DNA of 34,678 nucleotides, from assembly GCA_905479635.1 (NCBI GenBank), contig CAJQNG010000211.1, positions 1 through 34,678 on the forward strand, written 5' to 3'. A model generated the notes under the pieces. It worked only from the letters and a program-made list of their open reading frames with translations, did not search any database and was not told the DNA's origin. This document shows positions 8,419 through 17,640 of the stretch, one piece after another (within the stretch, counting starts at the first letter, position 1; each line of letters opens with the position of its first letter). The stretch comes from an uncultured Boseongicola sp. (GTDB lineage: Bacteria > Pseudomonadota > Alphaproteobacteria > Rhodobacterales > Rhodobacteraceae). The translations under genes and the position numbers were made by a program.

Positions 8419-9732
8419 TCAGTTCGTACTGTCCAATCCATCCGGCTTCCCTACAACGACAAACCGCAGGTTTTCGGGCTGAAATAGCCGGGCCGCCACA
8501 CGCTTGACGTCATCCAGGGTCACAGCCTCGACCCGGTCGTTGCGGGTTGTGATGTAATCAGGCGTTAGCCCAATGGTCTGCATCCCCACAATGATCCGCG
8601 CAATCGGGCCGTTCCCATCGAAACGCAAGGGATACGCACCCGTCAGATAGGTTTTGGCCTCGGCCAGTTCTTCCTCGGTGACGCCTTCTTCGGCGATCCT
8701 GGCCCATTCAGCTTTCACGACATCAATCGCTTGCGCAACGCGGTCATTGGCAGAAGCAAACTGACCCAAAAGCATGTCGGCATTGTCGAAGTTCACAAGA
8801 TACGACCCGACGCCATAAGTCAGACCTCGCTTTTCGCGCACTTCTTCCGAAAGCCGAGACTGGCGACCCGAGCCGCCGAAAATCTCATTGGCAACGAAGG
8901 CCGCAAAGAAGTCCGGGTCATCGCGCGCGATACCCGCATGGCCAAAAAACGCGACCGATTGCGGAGTTTCAAAAGGTACAATTGTCATGCCCCCGGTGAT
9001 GTTAAGCTCCGCCGTCCCCGGCAATTCTGCACCCGTTTTAGGCAAGCCACCCAGCAAACTATCAAGCAACAGCCCAAGCTCTTCGGCCGAGATATCACCG
9101 GACGCGCCGACATAGATGCGGTCCCGCGCCAAAACAGCGCGATGTGCCGCAACAATGTCGTCTCGCGTCAGCGCAGCCACGCTTTCAAGGGTTCCGCTAT
9201 TGTCGCTGCCGTAGGGATGATCGCCGTACACCATCGCGTCGAATGTGTGGCTCGCCATCGAATTCGGATCCGTGGCGTCGGATCTGATGCCTGATAGAAC
9301 CTGCGCACGCACGCGCTCAACCGCATCTTCATCAAAGCGCGGGTTGACCAATGCGTCGCGCAACAACTGAGAGGCTTCATCGCGGTTTTCGCTTAGCATT
9401 CGGACCGACACGCTCAAAGCATCGTCCTGGACGGAAAAATCAAAGCTTGCCGCCAATCCATCGCGGGCTTCCGCAAAGGCGGTGGCATCCATCTCGCCCG
9501 CGCCTTCTTCGATCAATCCGGTCATCAAGTTAATCACACCGCGTTTGCCTGTCGGATCAAGCGATGCACCGCCCAGGAACCGGATTTGCAGCGACACAAA
9601 CGGGATCGAGTCCTCCTGTACCAGCCAGGCTTCAATGCCGCCGGGCGACGTAACTTCCTGAATTTCAACAGCCGCCTTCAAAGGGGCCGCCATAGCCATA
9701 GCCATCATCGTGGCAAAGACAACACGGATCAT
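8419..9732 (-). CDS. M16 family peptidase-like protein, catalytically inactive subunit
   Basis: A 437-residue exported M16 (pitrilysin/MPP) family protein. The signal peptide MIRVVFATMMAMAMAAPLKA is cleaved near residue 20-22. The zinc motif HxxEH expected in the first domain is replaced by GVINLMTGLIEEG, so it cannot bind zinc. It keeps the substrate-binding Arg/Tyr block (KRGLTYGVGSY) and the GGSGRQSRL loop of the non-catalytic subunit. In two-gene M16 proteases the active partner carries HxxEH and the other carries the R/Y pair, and the gene upstream supplies the former. The ATG at 9732 overlaps the partner's stop (ATGA), supporting a 1:1 heterodimer. An earlier in-frame start at 9768 lies inside the partner and lacks a signal peptide. 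Confidence 0.92.
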   Translation of the reverse strand: MIRVVFATMMAMAMAAPLKAAVEIQEVTSPGGIEAWLVQEDSIPFVSLQIRFLGGASLDPTGKRGVINLMTGLIEEGAGEMDATAFAEARDGLAASFDFSVQDDALSVSVRMLSENRDEASQLLRDALVNPRFDEDAVERVRAQVLSGIRSDATDPNSMASHTFDAMVYGDHPYGSDNSGTLESVAALTRDDIVAAHRAVLARDRIYVGASGDISAEELGLLLDSLLGGLPKTGAELPGTAELNITGGMTIVPFETPQSVAFFGHAGIARDDPDFFAAFVANEIFGGSGRQSRLSEEVREKRGLTYGVGSYLVNFDNADMLLGQFASANDRVAQAIDVVKAEWARIAEEGVTEEELAEAKTYLTGAYPLRFDGNGPIARIIVGMQTIGLTPDYITTRNDRVEAVTLDDVKRVAARLFQPENLRFVVVGKPDGLDSTN

Positions 9733-11072
9733 TGCATCAACTCCTCGGACCCTTCGGGCATCACCCAACCAGTGACAGCATTTCGGCGCTCAAAAATGGT
9801 GGCCGCGACGGCCATGATGTCATCGGCTGTCACTTCGCCTAGGATTTGCGGCCATGCCTCGATGTCTTCGATTGTCAGCCCACTGGTAAGCCCGCCACCA
9901 TAGGTGCGTGCGAGAGACGACAGATTGTCCTGCCCGTAAATTTCTGACGCCCGGATTTGCATGCGGATGCGTTCGAGGTCTGCCATATCCACACCGGTCT
10001 CTAGAAAGGCATCCAAAGCCTTGTCCATCGCCGCTTCTGCATCGGCAAGACTGACACCCTCGCTTGGCACAACGATCAGACCAAACGTTGTTTCATCAAG
10101 CGAAAGTCCACTGTAAAACGCCGCCGAATAGATCGCGACCTGGCTTTCAAACTGAAGCTGCTCGGCGAAGAACGATGTCGTGCCCGACCCGCCCAACAAC
10201 TCGGCCAGAAGCGTCAAAGCGGCCGCTTCTCCTTGCGCACCCGCATCCCGTTCGGGCGCAAGATATGTGCGGATTACATAAGCCTGACCGATGCGGGGAT
10301 CCGCATAGGAGAGCCGGCGCTCAGCAAGCTGCGGAGGTTCGGTTACACGCTCACGTGGCTTCACATTCGGATTGGGTGGAATCACACCGTAGTATTGCTC
10401 GGCAAGACGACGCACTTCGTCCGGTTGCACATCGCCCGCAACCACAAGGATCGCGTTGTTGGGCCCATAATGCTGCTCATAAAACGAAACGGCGTCTTCC
10501 AGCGTCAGCGCCTCGGCTTCATGTTTCCAGCCAATGATCGGAATGCTATAGGGGTGGCTAAGGTACTGCGCGGCACGGCGCTGTTCGGCAAAAAGTGCGC
10601 CGGGATCATTTTCAGTCCTCTGGTTGCGCTCTTCGATCACCACATCGCGTTCGGTTGCAATATCTTCCGGCACAAGCGCAAGACCGTCCATCCGGCTGGC
10701 TTCCATCTGCATCATCAACTCAAGTCGATCCGAGGCGACGCGCTGAAAATAGCCGGTATAATCGTAGGACGTGAAAGCGTTGTCACTGCCACCGTTGCGC
10801 GCCACTGTCGCCGAAAACTCGCCCGCTTCAAGCTCGTCGGTCGCCTTGAACATCAGGTGCTCAAGGTAATGCGCAATCCCAGAAACCCCGCGCGGCTCAT
10901 CCGCAGAGCCGACCCGGTACCAGACCATATGCACAACCGCAGGCGCGCGATTATCTTCCAAAACCACCACGTCCATACCGTTATCCAGTGAAAACGAGGT
11001 GACATCCGCCGCCCGCAACGGCCCTGCAAGGGCTATTACAAAGGGAATAATGACCGTAATGAACCGACGCAT
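9729..11072 (-). CDS. M16 family zinc metallopeptidase, active subunit
   Basis: A 447-residue periplasmic M16 peptidase with a signal peptide (about 1-21, ending PLRAAD). The inverted zinc motif HYLEH gives His68, Glu71 (base) and His72; the third ligand is Glu148 in ERDVVIEERN, 76 residues after the second histidine, as expected. It lacks the Arg/Tyr substrate motif found in the downstream partner, so the two are complementary halves of one enzyme. A good ribosome binding site (AAGGAGAGG) precedes the ATG. The gene follows lspA and a lipoprotein gene on the same strand, with 92 bp to the lipoprotein stop. The substrate is unknown; degradation of exported peptides is a reasonable inference. 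Confidence 0.94.
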   Translation of the reverse strand: MRRFITVIIPFVIALAGPLRAADVTSFSLDNGMDVVVLEDNRAPAVVHMVWYRVGSADEPRGVSGIAHYLEHLMFKATDELEAGEFSATVARNGGSDNAFTSYDYTGYFQRVASDRLELMMQMEASRMDGLALVPEDIATERDVVIEERNQRTENDPGALFAEQRRAAQYLSHPYSIPIIGWKHEAEALTLEDAVSFYEQHYGPNNAILVVAGDVQPDEVRRLAEQYYGVIPPNPNVKPRERVTEPPQLAERRLSYADPRIGQAYVIRTYLAPERDAGAQGEAAALTLLAELLGGSGTTSFFAEQLQFESQVAIYSAAFYSGLSLDETTFGLIVVPSEGVSLADAEAAMDKALDAFLETGVDMADLERIRMQIRASEIYGQDNLSSLARTYGGGLTSGLTIEDIEAWPQILGEVTADDIMAVAATIFERRNAVTGWVMPEGSEELMQ

Positions 11073-11164
11073 GGCCTCTCCTTAAATAAAGTGTCTCGCA
11101 AACAAATGAGGGCGATTGCGCGCTGCTTCAAGTTGGACCAACGGACTTGTGAGGCACACTTGCG

Positions 11165-11686
11165 CTATTGGGCCGGATTTGGTGGCACCGAAGGCGTGCG
11201 GATGCCTGCGCGCCGCAACCTCTCAAGTTCAGCGTATTGATCAAGCGAGAGCGACTCGTAGGCTTGAAAGTAGACGTTCACGTTGAACATCCGTTCAAGC
11301 AGACGGCCATCGTTTTGCTGGCGGTAGCGCAGGTCCGACGCAGCCAACGTTGTCCGAATGTCTGGCGAGACACCAAAGCGCCCGGTGTAGCGCACCAAAG
11401 CCCCATCATTGGAGGCACGTGACAGAACCGCCGGATTGCCACCAAGCGCCACGATCGCCTCGGCGCGCGGTGTTGGATCGGTACGGTTTGTCTGACCGCG
11501 GGTTGGTCGCGGCAAAGCAGCAAGGTCTTCGGGAATAACCAATGGCTCGGTCGGCAAAACCCCGAACTCGTCGGGACCCGCACTTCCTGACTGCGAGATA
11601 TTCAAAAGGTTCGGCATGCGCTCGGTGCTGTTACCGCAGGCGGCAAGCGTCAAAGCAGCAAGCAACAGTAGTGTACGGGTCGACAT
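11165..11686 (-). CDS. DUF3035 lipoprotein
   Basis: A 173-residue predicted lipoprotein of unknown function. From the ATG at 11686 the signal peptide MSTRTLLLLAALTLAAC ends in a lipobox (LAAC), so Cys17 should be lipidated. The mature part is proline- and arginine-rich (LPTEPLVIPEDLAALPRPTR at about 42-61) with a C-terminal segment SLDQYAELERLRRAGIRTP. Longer in-frame starts at 11743 and 11707 exist, but GAGGAAA eight bases before 11686 and the signal peptide favour this one. It lies directly after lspA, the peptidase that would mature it. Proteins of this type are found in this position in other Rhodobacterales. No enzymatic motif is seen. Confidence 0.82.
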   Translation of the reverse strand: MSTRTLLLLAALTLAACGNSTERMPNLLNISQSGSAGPDEFGVLPTEPLVIPEDLAALPRPTRGQTNRTDPTPRAEAIVALGGNPAVLSRASNDGALVRYTGRFGVSPDIRTTLAASDLRYRQQNDGRLLERMFNVNVYFQAYESLSLDQYAELERLRRAGIRTPSVPPNPAQ

Positions 11687-11717
11687 GTACCAGTTTCCTC
11701 GGATCATAACGCCTGTC

Positions 11718-12221
11718 TTAGCCCGCTTTGGCCTTGGCGTCACGGTCCTTTGGCGGATCGCCTGCCAGAATAATCAGACCAAACGCACCAACGAAAATCG
11801 CAATATCCGCAACGTTGAAGGACCAGGGGTTTTCAAAGCCACAACACGACATATTCAAAAAGTCCGCCACAGCCCCGTAAATCAGCCGATCAATGATGTT
11901 GCCAATCGCCCCGCCAAGCACAAACCCGGCCGAAATCTGCACCGAAGGGCCCGGCCTGTCTCGCCGCATCCAGATGACGATCCACGCCGAAATGGCCAAA
12001 GCCAGCGCGATCAAAACCCAGCGCATTACATCGCCAGCCCCGGAAAATAACCCGAAGTTGATCCCCTCGTTCCACGCCATCCGAAGTATGAGAAATGGTG
12101 GTGCCACAAGGATCGTACCAACGGTTTTCAGATCCAACAACTGCACGACCCAGATCTTAACGATCTGATCAATCACAAAAACCGCAATTGCAGTCCGGGT
12201 CATGGGGGCAAGGCTAACCAT
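11718..12221 (-). CDS. lspA: Lipoprotein signal peptidase (signal peptidase II)
   Basis: An inner-membrane aspartyl protease that removes signal peptides from prolipoproteins after diacylglyceryl transfer. Four hydrophobic segments are seen, and the conserved blocks are NEGINFGLFSG (about 51-61), GGAIGNIIDRL (103-113) and FNVADIAI. The catalytic pair is Asp120 (AVADF) and Asp139 (FNVAD), 19 residues apart as in characterised LspA. The 167-residue form starts at an ATG that shares one base with the purH stop (TGATG). A start at 12203 (MTRTA) would give a more usual N-terminus, so the first six residues are uncertain. The C-terminus is charged. A lipoprotein gene follows immediately. Confidence 0.94.
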   Translation of the reverse strand: MVSLAPMTRTAIAVFVIDQIVKIWVVQLLDLKTVGTILVAPPFLILRMAWNEGINFGLFSGAGDVMRWVLIALALAISAWIVIWMRRDRPGPSVQISAGFVLGGAIGNIIDRLIYGAVADFLNMSCCGFENPWSFNVADIAIFVGAFGLIILAGDPPKDRDAKAKAG

Positions 12222-13810
12222 CAGTGACGGAAGTGTCGCATGGCCGTGAAGACCATCGCAAGGCCCGCGTCGTCGGCCGCGGCAATGACTTCGTCGTCCC
12301 GTTTGGACCCACCTGGCTGAATGATCGCCGTCGCACCGGCCTCGGCTGCTGCCAGAAGTCCATCAGCGAAGGGGAAGAACGCATCGGACGCCACAACAGA
12401 TCCAATAGCGGGACTTTGCGCCGCGCCGATGTCGCCCCCCATGCGGCCCGCCTTCAATCCGGCGATGGTCGAGCTGTCGACGCGGCTCATCTGCCCTGCC
12501 CCGATGCCCACGGTCGCACTATCCTTGGCGTAAACAATCGCATTGGATTTAACGTGCTTCGCAACTGTCCAAGCAAATTGCAGATCAGCGATTTCCCGAG
12601 CGGACGGCGCGCGCTTCGTGACAACCTTCAGATCGCTTTCGCCCACATGCCCAGTATCATCATCCTGCACAAGCCAGCCTCCGGCCACCTGGCGCACGGC
12701 AAGGCGCGCAAGATGCGGATCAGGCAGGCCTTGGGTCGTCAAAAGGCGCAAGTTCTTCTTCGCCGCAAAGACTGCCTTGGCCTCTTCGGTTGCGTCCGGA
12801 GCGATCACGACTTCGGTAAAAATCCCGGTGATCGCCTGAGCAGTTTCAGCGTCCAGTGTGCCATTCAATGCGACGATCCCACCGAAAGCCGAGGTGCGGT
12901 CGCAATCAAACGCGCGTCCGAACGCTTCGGCAAATGTAGCCCCCCGCGCGACACCGCTTGGATTTGCGTGCTTGATGATCGCCACGGCCGGACCACCTTC
13001 GGGCGCGAATTCAGCGACCAAGCGGAAGGCCGCATCCGTGTCGTTAATATTATTGTAGGACAGTTCTTTGCCCTGATGCTGGATTGCGGTCGCAAGCCCT
13101 GCAACATCCGAGCCGTCGGTATAAAACGCCGCCGCCTGGTGCGGGTTTTCGCCATAGCGCAGCGCTTGCGCCAACACGCCCGCGAAGACCCGGCGACGCG
13201 GTGTCGCATCCCCCAAGGCATTCGCCATCCAAGTCGAAACAGCGGCATCATACGCCCCCGTGTGCGCGTAAGCCGTCGCCGCAAGACGCTGACGGAACGC
13301 ATAGGTCGTTCCGCCGTTGGCCGTAATCTCCGCAAGGACCGCCTCATAATCGGCGACATCAACAACGACGCTGACAAATTTATGGTTCTTCGCCGCGGCG
13401 CGGATCATCGCCGGACCACCGATGTCAATGTTTTCGATCGCGGTGGCATAGTCGGCACCGCCTGCCACGGTTTCCTCAAACGGATACAGGTTCACAACCG
13501 CCAGATCGATCGCGCCAATCCCGTGTTCTTCCATCGAAGCGACGTGATCGGTGTCGTCGCGTAGCGCCAGAAGGCCGCCATGCACCACCGGATGTAGTGT
13601 TTTCACACGGCCATCCATCATCTCAGGAAAGCCCGTCAGCTCGGACACATCCCTGACTTCAAGACCCGCAGCCCGAAGCGCCTTGGCGGTCCCACCGGTC
13701 GAGATCAGCTCAACCCCCTGAACCGCAAGGCTTTTTGCAAAATCCTCAAGGCCCGTCTTGTCTGAAACAGACAACAGAGCCCGGCGTACCGGCTGAACGT
13801 CACTCATCAT
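12221..13810 (-). CDS. purH: Bifunctional AICAR transformylase/IMP cyclohydrolase
   Basis: Catalyses the last two steps of purine synthesis: formylation of AICAR by 10-formyl-tetrahydrofolate, then ring closure to IMP. The 529-residue length is normal. The N-terminal cyclohydrolase (MGS-like fold, [16 protein letters not shown] onward, about 1-200) is followed by the transformylase domain, with the catalytic KHANPSG motif near residue 280 and the C-terminal FFPFADG and IIQPGGS blocks. Two adjacent ATG codons (13810 and 13807) could start it; the second gives MSDVQP. It is flanked by a heparinase-fold gene upstream (stop 13830) and lspA downstream (1-base overlap), the order seen in other Rhodobacterales. 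Confidence 0.97.
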   Translation of the reverse strand: MMSDVQPVRRALLSVSDKTGLEDFAKSLAVQGVELISTGGTAKALRAAGLEVRDVSELTGFPEMMDGRVKTLHPVVHGGLLALRDDTDHVASMEEHGIGAIDLAVVNLYPFEETVAGGADYATAIENIDIGGPAMIRAAAKNHKFVSVVVDVADYEAVLAEITANGGTTYAFRQRLAATAYAHTGAYDAAVSTWMANALGDATPRRRVFAGVLAQALRYGENPHQAAAFYTDGSDVAGLATAIQHQGKELSYNNINDTDAAFRLVAEFAPEGGPAVAIIKHANPSGVARGATFAEAFGRAFDCDRTSAFGGIVALNGTLDAETAQAITGIFTEVVIAPDATEEAKAVFAAKKNLRLLTTQGLPDPHLARLAVRQVAGGWLVQDDDTGHVGESDLKVVTKRAPSAREIADLQFAWTVAKHVKSNAIVYAKDSATVGIGAGQMSRVDSSTIAGLKAGRMGGDIGAAQSPAIGSVVASDAFFPFADGLLAAAEAGATAIIQPGGSKRDDEVIAAADDAGLAMVFTAMRHFRH

Positions 13811-13829
13811 TGATGTCTTCTTTTCTTTC

Positions 13830-15578
13830 TCAATCCACGGCCATCATGTCGTCCATCGCATAGTCACGAATGGCCGACGGGGTCTCTTGCGCCTTGGCAA
13901 GGGACCAGCTCACGCGCGTGGCATACTCCATCGCCGTGCCAGAGAGAACAATCTGTTTGGTCGCACGCGGAGAAAGGCGCGATTTTTCAAGATAGACGCT
14001 TTGTTCAAGCGCCATCGAGGCCTCGCCATGGGAGCGGAAAACCCAGATCTCGCCACTCTTAAGCGCCATCGAAACTGCGGTCCCGTTCATATCTAGCGTT
14101 GCATCGACGTCGGGGTGCAAATGAAACCGCACGGAAAACGGAATGCCGCGCAGCTTTGATTTATCAAACACCAGATCAAAGCGTTTGCGATCTGATGCGT
14201 TAAAGGCGATCAGCGTATCTTCGCCCGTTAAAGCGCGCCCGTCATAGCCAAGGTGCAGGGTGCGCACATGGGTTAGCCCATGGCTTGTCAGATACCCGTC
14301 ATGCCCGGCGACAAGTCGCGTGCCGCCGTCGGCGTCGTCGCGCTCGAATCGGACGTCGCGCGGCGCATCCGTCAGCAATTCCGAATCACGATCCGACATC
14401 TTGCCCGCCGCCCCAAGACGAGAAGACGACAGACCTTCGATCCCCAGCGTAGAATGGCTTGGGGTCGCACGGCCTGCACGGCGCCAACTTTTGCCAAACG
14501 TCGCACCGGAACCACAATTCACGATGACGGGCCGCCGACCCGACGTCAGCTCGAACGCCAGGGTCGAGGCATGGCCGTTGGCAGAGGCATTCACCCGTGG
14601 TGGTGCGGCCGCATCGGCAATAATACTGGTGCGTCCATGGCTGACGCGCGCATAGCCCATCGCCAGACCTTCGTTAGTGATGGCTTTCACGCCCGACGAG
14701 GCCAGGGACCGGTCAAGTCGGCCCTCAAGTCCACGCCCGCCGCCATGAAACCGCGCAAGCCCACCGTCTGAATGGCGCAACGCCCGCAACACCGGCGCCA
14801 CGGCTTCGATCGCCGCAATATGTGCCACGCCCGGTGAGCGCCCCATATCCTGAAGCGCCGCCGCCGCCCAATTCAACAGCGTGAAGACCTCAAGAAGTTC
14901 CTCGGGATTTCGGGTCGAAAGCCCGCCGCCTGCATCAATTTCGCGCGCGCATTCCTGCGCCAAGGCGCGGGTTGCCTCGTCCACATGCGCGTCCATCCCA
15001 TCAAGCGCGAGGCCCGCGTAAATCAAACCTGTCAGGGCTTCAAACCGCGGCAAACCGGGCGACGCTGCCTTCCACCGGCGGCTAAGGAAAAGCGTCTGTG
15101 AGGCCAAAGACCGGAAATAAGCCTCGCTGGTTTCCCGTTCCTGACCATTCAGCAAAAGGATCGCGTGATTAATCCAGCGGATCAACCGCCGCCCGGTCAG
15201 ATCAGGCGTCCAGCCGGGGCCAGCGCCACGACCGTTGCGAGCGATCCACTCATGCGTCCACTGCTGCGCCCGCTTCGTCGCATGGTGATCACCAACAGCC
15301 GCCAAATCATCAAGCCAGGTGAACCCGTGGATTTCAATTTCGAAGCCTTCGTCCGGCATCGGCAAGTCCCAAATTGCGACTTCTGGTGCTTCAACAAGAA
15401 AACCGGCGAACAGGAAGTTGCCGCCCGTGATCTGACGACCCCGGGCAAATGAGCCTATTGTTCGGGGTTCAGGCGTCGTGGAAAATGCCGTTGCCGGGCG
15501 CGAGAACGAAGCCACACGCGCGTGCAAACGGTTCATAAAGCGCGTCTTTCGCGCGTTCCAACTTTCGTCTCTGGACAA
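13830..15578 (-). CDS. Heparinase II/III family protein
   Basis: A 582-residue protein with an N-terminal alpha/alpha toroid (about 60-290, many Ala/Leu-rich helices such as [12 protein letters not shown]) and a C-terminal heparinase II/III beta-sandwich (about 300-550). The core shows [20 protein letters not shown] followed by SHSTLGI, the region holding active-site residues in polysaccharide lyases. Family members cleave uronic-acid-containing polysaccharides, but no signal peptide is seen here ([14 protein letters not shown]), so it may act in the cytoplasm or have another role. It sits between rsmB and purH, 92 bp after the rsmB stop. A hairpin (GTCCGA/TCGGAC) lies in that gap. The substrate cannot be predicted. 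Confidence 0.88.
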   Translation of the reverse strand: MSRDESWNARKTRFMNRLHARVASFSRPATAFSTTPEPRTIGSFARGRQITGGNFLFAGFLVEAPEVAIWDLPMPDEGFEIEIHGFTWLDDLAAVGDHHATKRAQQWTHEWIARNGRGAGPGWTPDLTGRRLIRWINHAILLLNGQERETSEAYFRSLASQTLFLSRRWKAASPGLPRFEALTGLIYAGLALDGMDAHVDEATRALAQECAREIDAGGGLSTRNPEELLEVFTLLNWAAAALQDMGRSPGVAHIAAIEAVAPVLRALRHSDGGLARFHGGGRGLEGRLDRSLASSGVKAITNEGLAMGYARVSHGRTSIIADAAAPPRVNASANGHASTLAFELTSGRRPVIVNCGSGATFGKSWRRAGRATPSHSTLGIEGLSSSRLGAAGKMSDRDSELLTDAPRDVRFERDDADGGTRLVAGHDGYLTSHGLTHVRTLHLGYDGRALTGEDTLIAFNASDRKRFDLVFDKSKLRGIPFSVRFHLHPDVDATLDMNGTAVSMALKSGEIWVFRSHGEASMALEQSVYLEKSRLSPRATKQIVLSGTAMEYATRVSWSLAKAQETPSAIRDYAMDDMMAVD

Positions 15579-15670
15579 CGTGGTCGCCCTGCCTCTACCG
15601 TCCGATTGCTTCGGACCTTAACGCAAAGGATATCCGAAGACCCCTAGGCGCGTCATGAAAATTATTCGGC

Positions 15671-16930
15671 TCAGGCGGGTTTTTGCAGCAATGCGATAAA
15701 GAAGCCATCAATCCCACCGCGTTCTGCCCAGTAATCAGGGCGCAAACGCAAGCCTCCAGCCGGTGCGACCCAAGCAGGATCAACGCCCTCGGGAACAAAC
15801 GTCCCAACGGTGAAATCAGGATGGCGTTTCAACGCGGCTGCCAATTGAGCCTCGCCCTCTTCCGGCAACAGCGAGCACGTACAATAGACCAGACGTCCGC
15901 CGGGTTTCAGCCACCCGAGGGCGCGGTCAATTAACTCAGACTGAAACGGAACAAGTGTTTCAAGCTCGGTGCCGTCTTTGGCATATCCAAGGTCAGGATG
16001 GCGGCGCAATGTGCCGGTTGCGGTGCAGGGCGCATCAAGAAGAATGGCGTCAAACGCGGCCTCAGGCGTCCATTCCAAAGCGTCCGCAATGACAAGTTCG
16101 GCCGTCATCCCCACACGCGCAAGGTTTTGGCGAAGGCGCACCACGCGGTTGTCTGAAATATCAAGAGCCGTGACATCTGCTCCGGTTGCAACAAGCTGCA
16201 TGGTCTTGCCGCCAGGTGCCGCGCATAAATCAAGCACGCGCTCTCCGGGTTGTGCGTCAAGCATAAGCGCGGGCAGTGTGGCGCCCGCATCCTGCACCCA
16301 CCATGCACCATCGTCGTAGCCTTCGATTGCCGACACCTGCCCGGCCTCCGCAAGCCGTAAATTGCCGGTTGGCAGCAACTCGGCGCCAAGCTTTTCGGCC
16401 CAGGCGGCTGCATCGGATTTCACCGTCAGGTCCAACGCTGGCGGGCGGGAATGCGCGATCTCCATCGCCGCGACGGCCTCTTTTTTCCATGTCGCAATAA
16501 GTCTTTTGCGCAGCCATTTGGCAGTCTGCGGGGGGGGCAACGCATCCCAGTCCTGTTTCATGCGCATGACATTGCGCAAAACAGCATTCACCAGCCCGGC
16601 CTTGCTCTTCTTGACAATCGACACCGCTGCGTTGACGGCCGCGTGACTTGGCGCACCGGTCACATTGATTTCGTAAAGCGCCAGTCGCAGCGCGTTCATC
16701 ACCTGATCCTCAGGCTTCATCCGCAGGTGGGGGCCAAGAAGGCGATCCGACCGGTTGGCCCAGCGCAAGGCCTCGGTGGCCAAACGCAAAGCGCGCGCAC
16801 GTTCTTCCGGCGGCAACCCTATCATCACCTCATCAAGGCGATGCGGCGTATGAAGCGGCAGATGCTCTTCGGTCACCTGCGTCATCAGTGCGACAGCGCG
16901 CCGTCTGGGCTCTAAACCTGCTTGCGTCAT
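15671..16930 (-). CDS. rsmB: 16S rRNA (cytosine-5) methyltransferase RsmB-like
   Basis: Methylates a cytosine of 16S rRNA (C967 in E. coli) using S-adenosylmethionine. The 419-residue form starts at 16930 (MTQAGLEPRR); an in-frame ATG at 17077 adds 49 residues with no family similarity. An N-terminal NusB-like helical domain covers about 5-135 and the Rossmann methyltransferase about 210-418. Motif I is VLDLCAAPGGKT (232-243). The PC cysteine is Cys302 (DAPCTATG) and the catalytic TC cysteine is Cys352 (YCTCSLLPEEGE). Divergent from the SDHAF4 gene across a 76-bp gap and first in the run leading to purH. Some relatives are annotated simply as RsmB/NOP family, so the exact target base is inferred. 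Confidence 0.93.
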   Translation of the reverse strand: MTQAGLEPRRRAVALMTQVTEEHLPLHTPHRLDEVMIGLPPEERARALRLATEALRWANRSDRLLGPHLRMKPEDQVMNALRLALYEINVTGAPSHAAVNAAVSIVKKSKAGLVNAVLRNVMRMKQDWDALPPPQTAKWLRKRLIATWKKEAVAAMEIAHSRPPALDLTVKSDAAAWAEKLGAELLPTGNLRLAEAGQVSAIEGYDDGAWWVQDAGATLPALMLDAQPGERVLDLCAAPGGKTMQLVATGADVTALDISDNRVVRLRQNLARVGMTAELVIADALEWTPEAAFDAILLDAPCTATGTLRRHPDLGYAKDGTELETLVPFQSELIDRALGWLKPGGRLVYCTCSLLPEEGEAQLAAALKRHPDFTVGTFVPEGVDPAWVAPAGGLRLRPDYWAERGGIDGFFIALLQKPA

Positions 16931-17006
16931 TCCGCCTGCCCCGCCTTGTCCAAAGTTGCCGCCCGCGTATATCAAAGGGGATACTACAACAAGGAAGCCT
17001 TTTGCG

Positions 17007-17183
17007 ATGTCAGACGAAAAACTCCCCCTGCCTGCGGCTGCCCAGCGCGCTTTGGCCGAAGCCGAACAACGGCGCAAGAGCGCAAAGGGCGATCCGCTTG
17101 CGACAGAACTTGGCGGGCGCGATGGTCCCGAACCTGTCCGCTACGGTGATTGGGAGAAAAAAGGGATCGCAGTCGACTTCTGA
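17007..17183 (+). CDS. Succinate dehydrogenase assembly factor 4-like (DUF1674)
   Basis: A 58-residue protein whose C-terminal half (GDPLATELGGRDGPEPVRYG followed by DWEKKGIAVDF) is the conserved DUF1674/SDHAF4 signature. In mitochondria this protein binds flavinylated SdhA and protects it during complex II assembly; a like role is assumed in alphaproteobacteria. The N-terminal half is charged and Ala-rich, probably disordered. The start at 17007 (MSDEKLPLP) follows AAGGAAG. An upstream in-frame ATG at 16956 adds 17 poorly conserved residues. It stands alone between divergent rsmB and a convergent small secreted-protein gene. Confidence 0.9.
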   Translation: MSDEKLPLPAAAQRALAEAEQRRKSAKGDPLATELGGRDGPEPVRYGDWEKKGIAVDF

Positions 17184-17216
17184 TTTGCTAATATCAGGAA
17201 GACCGTCTGGCGAGCG

Positions 17217-17588
17217 CTACTCGATACTAAGGTCAGCGGAATCGCCACTGCCCATGTCGGATGTAAAGCGGATTGTGTTTCCCATGACCTCGACAAGCTG
17301 ACAATTGTCTGCATCGAGTTCCTTGCCGCCCCAGAAAAGATCGCGGCAAAAGAACCCACCGTTCCAGTCCCAGGCACCGGTCACGCTTTGGCCGAACGCG
17401 CGACCCTGTATCTGGCCATTGTCCTGCACCTGAATACGAATGCCAAAGCGCCGGAGATTGCGGTCTTTCATCAAGCTTACAAAATTAAGCTCTTCTTCGA
17501 TGCGCTCAAACCCTTCCGCCAAAGAGGTCGTCGCAAACAGCCCGGCAACCGCGGTCGAAAGTGTAAAAAGCTTCACAAGGCGGCCCAT
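17217..17588 (-). CDS. Small exported protein of unknown function
   Basis: A 123-residue protein not assigned to a known family here. The N-terminus (MGRLVKLFTLSTAVAGLFAT) reads as a signal peptide cleaved near SLAEG, giving a periplasmic mature protein of about 98 residues. The mature part looks beta-rich: FGIRIQVQDNGQIQGRAFGQ, then a Trp-rich block WDWNGGFFCRDLFWGG. It has two cysteines (FFCRD and DNCQL) about 15 residues apart that could form a disulfide. A good ribosome binding site (GGGAGA) precedes the ATG. It lies 53 bp downstream of the dapB stop on the same strand. Some relatives appear to have been mislabelled dihydrodipicolinate reductase because of that neighbour; there is no such similarity. 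Confidence 0.75.
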   Translation of the reverse strand: MGRLVKLFTLSTAVAGLFATTSLAEGFERIEEELNFVSLMKDRNLRRFGIRIQVQDNGQIQGRAFGQSVTGAWDWNGGFFCRDLFWGGKELDADNCQLVEVMGNTIRFTSDMGSGDSADLSIE

Positions 17589-17640
17589 TCAACATCTCCC
17601 TATTATATCACACATGATACGAGGGCCGCCCTCACTTGGA

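Noticed and set aside
12224-13564. 446-codon open frame on the plus strand
   Set aside because: It lies wholly opposite purH, has Arg/Asn-rich low-quality composition and matches no family; it follows from the codon bias of purH.
17595-17610. Extended -10 element (TGATATAAT on the minus strand) as promoter of the small exported protein
   Set aside because: A start 6-7 bases after it would fall inside the ribosome binding site GGGAGA, and there is no -35; kept only as a curiosity.
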